Source: Microbacter margulisiae (GTDB taxonomy: Bacteria > Bacteroidota > Bacteroidia > Bacteroidales > Paludibacteraceae). From it: DNA of 64,000 nt. Positions 1 to 7,714 of the stretch are shown here, piece after piece (the first letter of the stretch is position 1; each line of letters starts with the position of its first letter). The translations under genes and the position numbers were made by a program. The DNA is taken from assembly GCF_014192515.1 (NCBI RefSeq), contig NZ_JACHYB010000002.1:930001-994000 (forward strand), given 5' to 3'. Under the pieces are notes generated by a model. It searched no databases. It had not been told where the DNA came from and worked only from the letters and a program-made list of their open reading frames with translations.

Positions 1-803
1 GAGGAACTCCTGCCGAAGACTGGACAAGTAAAGCTGCCTTAGATGGCAATCCGGAACTTAAACATCTGGCAGAACATTACGATTCGGTTATGGATGCGCA
101 CTGGCATCCGGAGGGTGAAGTCATGAACGGATTGTACAATGGAATGATCTACCCGCTTATTCCTTTTGCTGTAAAAGGAGTAGCATGGTATCAGGGAGAA
201 AACAACAGTTGGCGCCCCAGGCAGTATGCCATTGTGCTGGCAAATATGATTAAAGACTGGCGGCAAGATTTTCATCAGGGCAATTTCCCATTTCTGATCG
301 TTCAGATAACTCCCAACAAAGACATGGTTCCCGAATTAAGGGAATCTCAATTCAAAGTATCTCAAAAGATAAAAAATACAGCTTTGATCGTGACCACTGA
401 CTGTGGGGATGCCAATCAGATCCATTCTCCACACAAACAACCGGTAGGTGAAAGACTAGCCCTTGCCGCCAGAGCACTGGCCTACAAAGAAAAAATTGAG
501 TATTCGGGGCCTACTTTCCATTCGTTCAAAATTGAAAAGAATAAAATTATTCTCCATTTCACCCACACTGGAGAAGGGTTATCCACCAAAGGAACCGGAG
601 TATTGAGAGGATTTACCATTGCTGGAAACAATAATCGTTTCGTGCCGGCAACTGCAATAATGAAAGACCGGGAAGTGATAGTGTACAGCAATCAGATTCA
701 GAACCCTGTTGCTGCACGGTATGGATGGGCAAATGTTCCTGATGTCAATTTATATAACAGCGAAGGACTTCCTGCCTCGCCTTTCAGTACAGATAGTAAT
801 TAA
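1..803 (+). CDS. Sialate/xylan O-acetylesterase, C-terminal part
   Basis: The frame is open from the window edge (base 3), so the 5' part of this gene lies outside. The visible part begins with a GTPAEDW stretch, followed by WYQGENN near base 190, both typical of the SASA/SGNH-like sialate O-acetylesterase family. A DCGD...IHSPHKQPVGERLAL segment near base 405-465 carries the family's late Asp/His region. Such enzymes remove acetyl groups from sialic acids or hemicelluloses in the periplasm or outside the cell. The neighbouring GH2, DUF1593 and GH31 genes favour plant hemicellulose as substrate, but this is inference. An internal ATG at 90 is not the real start. Confidence 0.85.
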   Translation, partial: GTPAEDWTSKAALDGNPELKHLAEHYDSVMDAHWHPEGEVMNGLYNGMIYPLIPFAVKGVAWYQGENNSWRPRQYAIVLANMIKDWRQDFHQGNFPFLIVQITPNKDMVPELRESQFKVSQKIKNTALIVTTDCGDANQIHSPHKQPVGERLALAARALAYKEKIEYSGPTFHSFKIEKNKIILHFTHTGEGLSTKGTGVLRGFTIAGNNNRFVPATAIMKDREVIVYSNQIQNPVAARYGWANVPDVNLYNSEGLPASPFSTDSN

Positions 804-1392
804 AGATGTTTATGACCGAAGAAAATAATAGTTCTATCTAACGGTTACAACAAACATCTTCTGATTTTTAGCTGCAAAAGCAAAACAAGTTTCACCCTAA
901 AACTGAAATTATAACCAGGAGAAATTACGATCTACCCTGGATTCTCTTAAGATTGCAGTACTGCGTTTCGTTTTTCGTGTTATTTCTTCTTTCGTTTTCA
1001 ATTCTTTACAACTTATCCTTCCAAATTAAATCCTGCTCTGTTGCCTCATCCATGCCGGGTTCGAGGTGTCGCTCATTGTGGCATTGCTCAACATCAAAAA
1101 AAGAATCGCTTTATGTGTTCCGGTCGAACATCAGGAAGAAGCTGGAACTGGATAAAGATGAGAATCTCTCCTCATTTCTTGCCAAAAAACAGGTGCCTTT
1201 TCAGGGCAATTTATAGGGCTTTTTGATCAGTTAATATGCTTACATTTTCAAAAGCCTGTATTTGATTGAATATTAACTAAATGCGAATCGTTAAATAACG
1301 CAAAGTTAATATGTCGGTTTTTTTGAACTGTACAGTCCAACTCTGTTATTATCCCTTACTTTGTGGCGCCCACCCATTCAAAATCAAATACT
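804..1392. other. Intergenic stretch without a convincing gene
   Basis: About 590 bases between the esterase and the heptad-repeat gene. Short frames are open at 953-1216 and 1041-1226, but they start at TTG or overlap in different frames and show no recognisable domain. The last part is AT-rich and probably holds the promoter of the next gene. Confidence 0.5.
1356..1363 (+). promoter_or_regulatory. Possible -7 element of the heptad-repeat gene
   Basis: TTACTTTG resembles the Bacteroidota -7 consensus TAnnTTTG with one mismatch and sits 30 bases before the ATG at 1393. A matching -33 element is not clear, so this is tentative. Confidence 0.3.
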
Positions 1393-1944
1393 ATGAGCGC
1401 TGCTTATTTTTATCCAGAATCTGCTTTACTGCCATTTCGTTCGATTATTCATCCGATGCAACAGATGAATATTGTTCCCGATATAAACCGGCAAACATCA
1501 ATATCCATTGCTATGCTTCTCCGCACAGTCCGGGTCTTACAAAATGACATAGCTTTTATGCAATCCGGGATTTACCCTATGCAATGTTACACAGACTCTG
1601 TGCAACGTGGAATTCACCCTGTGTCATGTTACACAGGTGCAATGCAACGTAACATTTACACTGTACCATGTTACCCAGATACAATACCACGTAACATTAA
1701 CCTTATGCAGCGTTCCATAAGAACTGTGCAACGTGGAATTTATCTTATGCAATGTTCTACTGACATTATACAACATGGAATTTTCCTTGTGCACCATTAC
1801 ATCGGTAGTATGCAACGTGGAATTCACCCTGTGCAACGTTGCACAGACCTTATACAACGTCGCACAGACAGTTTACATTCTATGCTTTACATCATGGGCA
1901 GTGATACACATAGCGTTCTTATAAACAATCAATTATTCACTTAA
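1393..1944 (+). CDS. Heptad-repeat protein of unknown function
   Basis: I do not recognise this gene. The frame is open from GTG 1363, but ATG 1393 just after the promoter-like site is the better start (183 residues). From base 1558 to 1893 it consists of sixteen consecutive 21-bp units, each giving seven residues that start with Met, Val, Ile or Leu. Units alternate between a MQRGIHP-like and a VQCYTDS-like type, so the larger period is 14 residues. There is no signal peptide or membrane segment. The stop lies 12 bases before the fibronectin-III-like gene at 1957, suggesting co-transcription. Tandem units like these can gain or lose copies. It could be a non-coding repeat that happens to be open, as a reverse frame (1624-1857) is also free of stops. 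Confidence 0.5.
   Translation: MSAAYFYPESALLPFRSIIHPMQQMNIVPDINRQTSISIAMLLRTVRVLQNDIAFMQSGIYPMQCYTDSVQRGIHPVSCYTGAMQRNIYTVPCYPDTIPRNINLMQRSIRTVQRGIYLMQCSTDIIQHGIFLVHHYIGSMQRGIHPVQRCTDLIQRRTDSLHSMLYIMGSDTHSVLINNQLFT
1558..1893 (+). repeat. Sixteen 21-bp tandem repeats
   Basis: Units start every 21 bases from 1558 (for example 1600, 1726, 1810, 1831, 1852). The best-conserved core is a TGCAACGTGGAATT-like sequence alternating with a TGCAATGTTACACAGA-like sequence. Units are diverged from one another, so the array is old or fast-evolving. Bases 1829-1846 form a perfect 18-bp palindrome. Confidence 0.85.
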
Positions 1945-1956
1945 ATTTTTATTTTT

Positions 1957-2571
1957 ATGAAGAAAATCAGAGCACTTTACGACTTTATCCGGTTTCCTAT
2001 TCCGGTAAAAATCACGTTTTGTTCCAGCGTGCTTGAACAACTCACAGGAAATATTTTATTCCCGGAACCTGATGTTCCCCTCGCTGAAGCCAAGACAAAG
2101 GTAGATAAGTTAAATACTACCTACCTGGCGTCCAAAGACGGAAGTCATACGGCAGTCTCGGCCATGCATGATGCAGAAGAAGAGGTCGATTATGATTTCC
2201 GCATTTTGGCTGCTTATGTGAACCGGATTGCCAATGGTGATGAAACAGCTATTTTAAGCAGCGGTTTTCATATCATGAAGCAACCTGTTTCGATTCAGAA
2301 ACCGGTTTTGGCAGCCATTGACGGTGACAATTCCGGTTATGTTTACCTGATAGCAAAAGCCGTCAGTACCGCAGGTTCTTATATCTGGCAGATGGCAAAG
2401 GATAAATTGCCCGAAACGGAAGAGGGATGGTCAATTGCCGGTTATAGCACACAGGCCTATTTTCAGGTGAAAGGGTTGGACGTAGCTGCCAGGTATTACT
2501 TCAGGATGGCTGCCATCACTCCTACAAAAACCACCGATTACACTCCTGCCGTAATGAAAGTGGTGATGTAG
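1957..2571 (+). CDS. Fibronectin type III-like domain protein
   Basis: A 204-residue protein without a signal peptide. The N-terminal ~100 residues are helical and begin with an FIRFPIPVK motif followed by a segment with GNILFPEPD and spaced Leu residues. The C-terminal half (about residues 118-204) looks like a fibronectin type III fold, with paired aromatic positions (YIWQM, YYFRMAAI). The same architecture occurs in the truncated gene at 36670-37264, for example the shared ...DES/DETAILSxGF/Y... segment. Proteins of this type are common but uncharacterised in Bacteroidota. It follows the heptad-repeat gene by 12 bases and ends before a hairpin at 2637-2667. Function unknown. Confidence 0.7.
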   Translation: MKKIRALYDFIRFPIPVKITFCSSVLEQLTGNILFPEPDVPLAEAKTKVDKLNTTYLASKDGSHTAVSAMHDAEEEVDYDFRILAAYVNRIANGDETAILSSGFHIMKQPVSIQKPVLAAIDGDNSGYVYLIAKAVSTAGSYIWQMAKDKLPETEEGWSIAGYSTQAYFQVKGLDVAARYYFRMAAITPTKTTDYTPAVMKVVM

Positions 2572-2636
2572 GAAAGAACAGAAAAAAAATAAAAAGATAA
2601 GAACGCACGAATTTTTTTTCTGTTCTTGCTGTTTTA

Positions 2637-2667
2637 CTGATCGGATGACTGAGAGTCATCCGGTCAG
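2637..2667. terminator. Hairpin terminator after the fibronectin-III-like gene
   Basis: A 14-bp stem (2637-2650 with 2654-2667, one G-T pair) and a 3-base loop, followed by TTTGCTTG. It lies between two convergent genes (1957-2571 plus and the GH2 gene minus) and may serve both. Confidence 0.65.
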
Positions 2668-2714
2668 TTTGCTTGTATGATTTTTATTCTATGGCTCTAA
2701 TAAACATTTTGAGT

Positions 2715-5153
2715 TTATGGGTTGTGAGCCATCTGTTTCTTTGTCTTGATAACCAAGAAAGCATCAGGCATTCCTGCCGAGCTTACTGTAAGTCTTATAT
2801 TGCCTGGCTTTCGGGTACTTTTAACCACCACAAGAGCACGTCCATGCCATGCTTTTCGGGTGAGACCTGCATATGGATCAGGATCTTGTAAATTGGCATT
2901 CGCTACACCGGCAATAACTCCCTGCCCTGCAATCTTACATTGTAACCTGTTACCGGCGTTGGGTTGGGGAACTCCGTTTTTGTCCGTTATCTCGATAGTG
3001 ATAAACGACAGATCTTCTCCATTGGCCAATAATGTCTTTCGATCGGGAATGAGTTGTATTTTTGCCGGCGCTCCGGCTGTCCTTAAAGTTTTTGATTCCG
3101 TTTCTTGATTCCCCATAACGCCTACTGCCTTCAATACACCGGGAGTATACGGAACGGGAAAGGTGGCTTTAAATTCCTGTGCCTGGGTTGTCGGCTTCTC
3201 CCCGATAAGCTTATTGTTGAGATATAATCTGACCCGGGGGTATTTAGAATATACTTCAACTTGCAATGTTTTTCCTTCATATCCCGGCCATGTCCAACTT
3301 TCCCAGGTAGGCCAGACTGCCCATGAGGTTAGTTGAATCTCACCACTGGCAGGATTGGGTTCCTGAACTGCAAGGTATAGCTTCTCGGTGTTGTTCCACA
3401 AAATATCGCGATAGTGGGAGACTGGCTTTCTCCATCCTGTAAGGTCTATATCGCCGCAATAGGAACCATGCCAGGGGAATAAATTCGCTTCCCAGGATTC
3501 TCCTTTGGGTTCCCAGGGATAATAGTATCGCCCGATGCCCGATTCTCCCAGATAGTCCATGGCTGTCCATACAAAATCTCCTATAATATATGGATGGCTA
3601 TGCACCATATCCCAGTTCTTAAAAGCATCTTTGGGATAGGATTCGGTTTGAACGATAACACGGGAAGGAACGCGCTGATGGTCGGAAGGGGCACGGAATA
3701 GCTCGTAGTTATATCCGCAAATGTCAAGTGTAGCCATCAGTGAATCTAATATTGCCCATTTATTGTCCCAGGTTGGTATCGCAGAGGTAACCGGACGTGT
3801 CGGATCCATCTTGTGTATGGCGCCAACGAGCATCTTGGCCGTTTGAATGGCTTCGGGCGATTCCCTTTCGATGATCTCGTTCCCTATGCTCCACATAATT
3901 ACTGAAGGATGGTTACGGTCGCGCAATACCATTGCTGCAAGATCGCGTTGATTCCACTGGTCAAAGAAACGGGCATAGTCATATTTATTTTTTCCTACAC
4001 GCCAACAATCGAATGCCTCGTCTACAACCATTAGCCCCAACTTGTCACATGCATTCAGAAAAGCTTCCGAAGGTGGATTGTGTGCCGTACGTACTGCATT
4101 AAACCCGGCTGACTTCAGCAACTCTATCTTTCTTTCTTCTGCCCTGTCATAGGCGGCAGCTCCCAGGCAGCCATTATCGTCATGCACGCATCCTCCGTCA
4201 AGCTTTATGGAATTCCCGTTGAGCTGCAGGCCCTTTTCTGCTGAATAGGTTATCGAACGAATGCCAAATGTCTTCTGTAATCGTCCTATGATTTTGTCTC
4301 CCTGCTTAAGATTAAATGCCGCCTGATACAGACTGGGCGTTTCGGGGCTCCAGAGCAGGGGTTTGTGTACGGTTATGGCCTGGGATACTTCCTTTTCTTC
4401 GTTCGCCTGTAAATGTACAGATACCTGATTCTCTCCTGCCATCTTATTGTGTTTGTCGGTTAGATGGGTAGTGAGCATAATGGTCTGCGGTTTGCCTGTT
4501 TCGTTTTTTATGCAGGTTTTTATCCGGACGATTGCTTGTTGGGAAGAGACCTCCGGTGTTGTTATTTCCACTCCCCAGTGGGCTATGTGTACCGGGTTGG
4601 CCTTTATTAACCATACATGCCGGTAGATGCCTGAACCGCTATACCAGCGGCAATTCACTTGTTGGGAATTATCCACCCGCACGGCAATAATGTTTTTCTT
4701 GTTGTACTTCAGATAGGGGGTAAGGTCGTAAGCAAACGAGGTGAAGCCATAGGGATGGACTCCCAGAAGTTGACCATTAACAAACACTTTGGAATCCATA
4801 TAGACTCCTTCGAAATATATAGATACTTCTTCTCCCTGCCACGTTGAAGGCACATAAAATTCCTTACGGTACCAGCCTATCCCGGTTGGGAAATATCCTC
4901 CGGCTTCTCCGGAGGGATTGTTTTTATCTATTTTACCTTCAATGCTCCAGTCATGGGGTAAATTCAATGTTCTCCAATGGCTGTCGTTAAAATCAGTGTT
5001 ACTGGCAGCCGGAGAATCGCCTAACGCAAACTTCCAATGATAATCAAAGAGCTGTTTGCGTTGCGCATACTGCTGTCCCTCTACTTGGAAGGCAAATAAT
5101 AGTAGAAACAAAAACGGAAAGATACAAGATCTGTTTTTCATGGTATATATCAC
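2715..5153 (-). CDS. GH2 family beta-galactosidase, secreted
   Basis: 812 residues from ATG 5153; an internal ATG at 5141 gives the cleaner signal peptide (MKNRSCIFPFLFLLLF...). The sugar-binding jelly-roll domain spans about residues 35-195, an immunoglobulin-like domain about 196-300, and the TIM barrel about 300-580. The acid/base Glu is E426 in WSIGNE and the nucleophile E504 in VQTESYP. The C-terminal part resembles DUF4982 plus a bacterial Ig-like domain (ANGEDLSFITIEITDKNG). Family members release beta-linked galactose or glucuronate from oligosaccharides in the periplasm. It probably acts with the GH31 enzyme and the esterase nearby on hemicellulose side chains. A -7 element lies 70 bases upstream. 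Confidence 0.93.
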   Translation of the reverse strand: MIYTMKNRSCIFPFLFLLLFAFQVEGQQYAQRKQLFDYHWKFALGDSPAASNTDFNDSHWRTLNLPHDWSIEGKIDKNNPSGEAGGYFPTGIGWYRKEFYVPSTWQGEEVSIYFEGVYMDSKVFVNGQLLGVHPYGFTSFAYDLTPYLKYNKKNIIAVRVDNSQQVNCRWYSGSGIYRHVWLIKANPVHIAHWGVEITTPEVSSQQAIVRIKTCIKNETGKPQTIMLTTHLTDKHNKMAGENQVSVHLQANEEKEVSQAITVHKPLLWSPETPSLYQAAFNLKQGDKIIGRLQKTFGIRSITYSAEKGLQLNGNSIKLDGGCVHDDNGCLGAAAYDRAEERKIELLKSAGFNAVRTAHNPPSEAFLNACDKLGLMVVDEAFDCWRVGKNKYDYARFFDQWNQRDLAAMVLRDRNHPSVIMWSIGNEIIERESPEAIQTAKMLVGAIHKMDPTRPVTSAIPTWDNKWAILDSLMATLDICGYNYELFRAPSDHQRVPSRVIVQTESYPKDAFKNWDMVHSHPYIIGDFVWTAMDYLGESGIGRYYYPWEPKGESWEANLFPWHGSYCGDIDLTGWRKPVSHYRDILWNNTEKLYLAVQEPNPASGEIQLTSWAVWPTWESWTWPGYEGKTLQVEVYSKYPRVRLYLNNKLIGEKPTTQAQEFKATFPVPYTPGVLKAVGVMGNQETESKTLRTAGAPAKIQLIPDRKTLLANGEDLSFITIEITDKNGVPQPNAGNRLQCKIAGQGVIAGVANANLQDPDPYAGLTRKAWHGRALVVVKSTRKPGNIRLTVSSAGMPDAFLVIKTKKQMAHNP

Positions 5154-5223
5154 TAATAATAGATTGATTTGATCAAATATTCATTAAAGCCGAATCTTTA
5201 CTTCACTCAAAGCTTTTCGAATA

Positions 5224-5231
5224 CAAATATA
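5224..5231 (-). promoter_or_regulatory. -7 element for the GH2 gene
   Basis: On the minus strand this reads TATATTTG, an exact match to TAnnTTTG, about 70 bases upstream of the GH2 start. No clear -33 element was seen. Confidence 0.5.
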
Positions 5232-5272
5232 CACCTCTGTGTGTGTATATTAAAATCGAAGCTTTATATCAT

Positions 5273-5872
5273 TCAAAACCGGTAAGATAATGTCAGGTTT
5301 GCTGTATTATTCAGATTAAAAGCAAACTTAGAAGTTCTCGTTTTGGTTGTGGTTCCATTACCCATGGTTTTATTTATTATGTAGGAATACATAACATTAG
5401 GCTCCACTTCTGCATCTAAATAGATAGTAGAACTTATTTTATAGCTTAATCCCAGTACGACGCCTAACCCGCCATTCACCTGGAATATTGTGTTTTTCCA
5501 ACTATTTTCATTGTTAGTATAGGAATAATTAAACGAAGGTAGTAATTCAAGCCCATCATAAAATGAGAGGCTATTGTTAATCGGTTTCCGCTTTTCAAAT
5601 CCTATAGCAAAACCGAATCCGGCCCCTGAATTTAAAGATCCTGAAGAGCTTGGAGTATCTTTCGCATACGATCCATTCAATACAAGTCCAGTGATACGGT
5701 AAAGGGTCGTATCATTTCCCCATTTATACCTCAATCCAAAATAATTCAGATTATTAAAACTAATTCCTATCTCATGAATAGGGGCAGGTTGAACATCTTG
5801 CGCCTGCAAGCAAAAAGGAGCAATAATAGATACTCCTACTAAAATGAAGACTCTGCTGATGAATTTTTTCAT
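5273..5872 (-). CDS. Small outer-membrane beta-barrel protein
   Basis: 199 residues with an N-terminal signal peptide ending near LQAQ (residue 25). The rest alternates polar and hydrophobic residues with many Gly/Tyr/Asn turns (GAGFGFAIGFEKR, NGGLGVVLGLSYK) and ends in LTLSYRF, the terminal aromatic signature of outer-membrane barrels. Length fits an eight-stranded porin-like/OmpX-type barrel. It lies between the GH2 and DUF1593 genes on the same strand with gaps of 119 and 224 bases, so a separate promoter is possible. Substrate or role is unknown. Confidence 0.75.
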   Translation of the reverse strand: MKKFISRVFILVGVSIIAPFCLQAQDVQPAPIHEIGISFNNLNYFGLRYKWGNDTTLYRITGLVLNGSYAKDTPSSSGSLNSGAGFGFAIGFEKRKPINNSLSFYDGLELLPSFNYSYTNNENSWKNTIFQVNGGLGVVLGLSYKISSTIYLDAEVEPNVMYSYIINKTMGNGTTTKTRTSKFAFNLNNTANLTLSYRF

Positions 5873-6096
5873 GTGGAAATAAATTTATTTAGTATGACTG
5901 ATTGACATATATACCCCAGGTACTATTTCCCAAATTTCAGTTTTTAGAATGACATGAGGATAATGTTCTTTGACAATATTTGATGTGACATAAAAAATTG
6001 AATTACCAGAATCAATGATTGATACTTTAAATGTGTCCTTTGTCTTAATTGACCTTACGACTGAAAAACTTTTCTTTTTTACCTAGAGTTGTGCTT

Positions 6097-7548
6097 TTAC
6101 CTTGGTAGTATAGTCACAAAGACTCTTTTATATCTTGATAATGGAGGTGTACCTTTGTCTGTGACTCTCAAAATAAATTGAACAGTTACTTTTTTGTTAA
6201 CCTCTGGTGCTATGGCATAGACGCTATGACTATTTTCAGCTCCGAGAATTTTTATCGTTTTTTTATATGATCCGGCTTCCGGATAGTCAAACCACAGATA
6301 ACTAAGGTTATCTCCGTCAGGATCGGTTGCTGTGGCATCCAAATTAAAGCCTTCCCCCGATTTTACAATTATATGCTCCGGTACCAATAACCTAGGAACT
6401 GGGGGATGATTTGCTTGTCTATATGATTCTGTACACCAGCCCATCCGAGCAGCAAAATCATTCTGAAAATCATCCCGCCACCGGAATAAGGTTGCTTTAT
6501 TACTGGTAAATGTAACAGTGTCCAATCGAACTGTTCGTCCATATTCACTACGAATATATGGTGTATATTTGTCAACTGCATTTGTCCATATCTCTCTGGG
6601 TTCAGGTTCATTCGGCACACCTGAACTTCCCCTTTTAAGAGAATCAAATTTAGGCTTATATAATTCGTAACGGCCGCCCCAGCCACCCCAATCAGGATGT
6701 TCCGGATAATTTAATCCGTTTGGAATTAAATTCAACCACGATGGGGTATCGCCTTCCATTCCCCATGAAACATCAGGATATGCAGCTCCAAGAGCACCAT
6801 GACCTTGTTGAACATTTTTAGCCAGCCAAGTGTTACTTATCACTTCATTATTTATTCCTTTTATATAACTATTAATTGCACTCCATGTTGCGCTTCCGTA
6901 ATCATCTCCAGGACTTACAATGTAAAATAAATTGGGAAACTTTTTCCTAAGCCAAATGCCGCTGTCGTCCTGATCGGATATGGTATAAACTCTTAGTTTA
7001 GCGATCAACTGATTTACTTCTTTTTCTGATTTTGTCTTGCTAATATCATACAACGCCTGAGCAAGAGTATTCACTCCTCCCCACACGCATATCCATAAAG
7101 GGCGATCATCTTTTTCTTCAAGAACTTTAATTATTAATTTGGATCCCGGAGAGTCTTTTCCTTTGCCGACGCCTTGCATGCCGTATGCTGCTATGCCATG
7201 TGTTACTTCTTTTAACAGCGATTCTGCACTCGGAAATCCGGATTCATTTTGATTAAGATTAGGCTGTACTTTACCATAAGCCTGAACTATGCTTCTGATA
7301 TATTCGGGATGTGTTACCGTTTTTTGCCAACAAGATGTCGTAGCAATTAATCCGTCAATTTCAATCTCATTTGAATATAAAAGTAAATGAACCATTGATT
7401 CGGAATCATCTGGGTCTGCTCCGATATCTGATAATATTATTACTCTATTTTGGCGATTTACATCCGTATATCTTTGATTTGCCTTTACAAAAGCAGAACA
7501 GGACAAACCCACTATAGAAAATAAAACTAAACAAACAACAGTCTTCAT
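6097..7548 (-). CDS. DUF1593 nucleoside-hydrolase-like protein, secreted
   Basis: 483 residues with a hydrophobic leader whose GLSC could be a weak lipobox. Residues about 30-300 form the DUF1593 domain, related in fold to nucleoside hydrolases, with the Asp cluster SDIGADPDDSES that corresponds to the calcium/ribose-binding motif. Residues about 385-483 form the C-terminal beta domain of Sde182-type cellulose-binding proteins (DATATDPDGDNLSYLWF). Relatives are found in polysaccharide-degrading clusters and some bind cellulose; the reaction is not firmly known. It sits between the barrel gene and GH31, separated from the latter by a strong terminator. Confidence 0.85.
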   Translation of the reverse strand: MKTVVCLVLFSIVGLSCSAFVKANQRYTDVNRQNRVIILSDIGADPDDSESMVHLLLYSNEIEIDGLIATTSCWQKTVTHPEYIRSIVQAYGKVQPNLNQNESGFPSAESLLKEVTHGIAAYGMQGVGKGKDSPGSKLIIKVLEEKDDRPLWICVWGGVNTLAQALYDISKTKSEKEVNQLIAKLRVYTISDQDDSGIWLRKKFPNLFYIVSPGDDYGSATWSAINSYIKGINNEVISNTWLAKNVQQGHGALGAAYPDVSWGMEGDTPSWLNLIPNGLNYPEHPDWGGWGGRYELYKPKFDSLKRGSSGVPNEPEPREIWTNAVDKYTPYIRSEYGRTVRLDTVTFTSNKATLFRWRDDFQNDFAARMGWCTESYRQANHPPVPRLLVPEHIIVKSGEGFNLDATATDPDGDNLSYLWFDYPEAGSYKKTIKILGAENSHSVYAIAPEVNKKVTVQFILRVTDKGTPPLSRYKRVFVTILPR

Positions 7549-7614
7549 ATCTATATTTTTAACTCCTTATTATAAATAGACACCCAAACAACATTATACC
7601 CCTAAATAAAAATT

Positions 7615-7644
7615 AATAATGCGGGTCAGTTGACCCGCATTATT
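7615..7644 (-). terminator. Terminator downstream of the GH31 gene
   Basis: A perfect 14-bp inverted repeat (7615-7628 with 7631-7644, 2-base loop) with GC-rich core GCGGGTCA. Read on the minus strand it is followed by a T-rich run (AATTTTTATTTAGG), so it ends transcription of the GH31 gene. Confidence 0.8.
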
Positions 7645-7714
7645 AACAGGAAAATCCATATCTGTTTTTCCTTCAGAAAAGATTATCCTTTTCTATCCCA
7701 AAAATTCACTTGGC

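Noticed and set aside
953..1216. 87-codon frame with a hydrophobic start
   Set aside because: Begins with TTG, overlaps another frame and lacks a recognised family; left as unannotated spacer.
1624..1857. Minus-strand frame through the 21-bp repeats
   Set aside because: It starts and ends within the repeat and is open because the repeat lacks stops; the plus frame extends beyond the repeat and is coupled to a gene.
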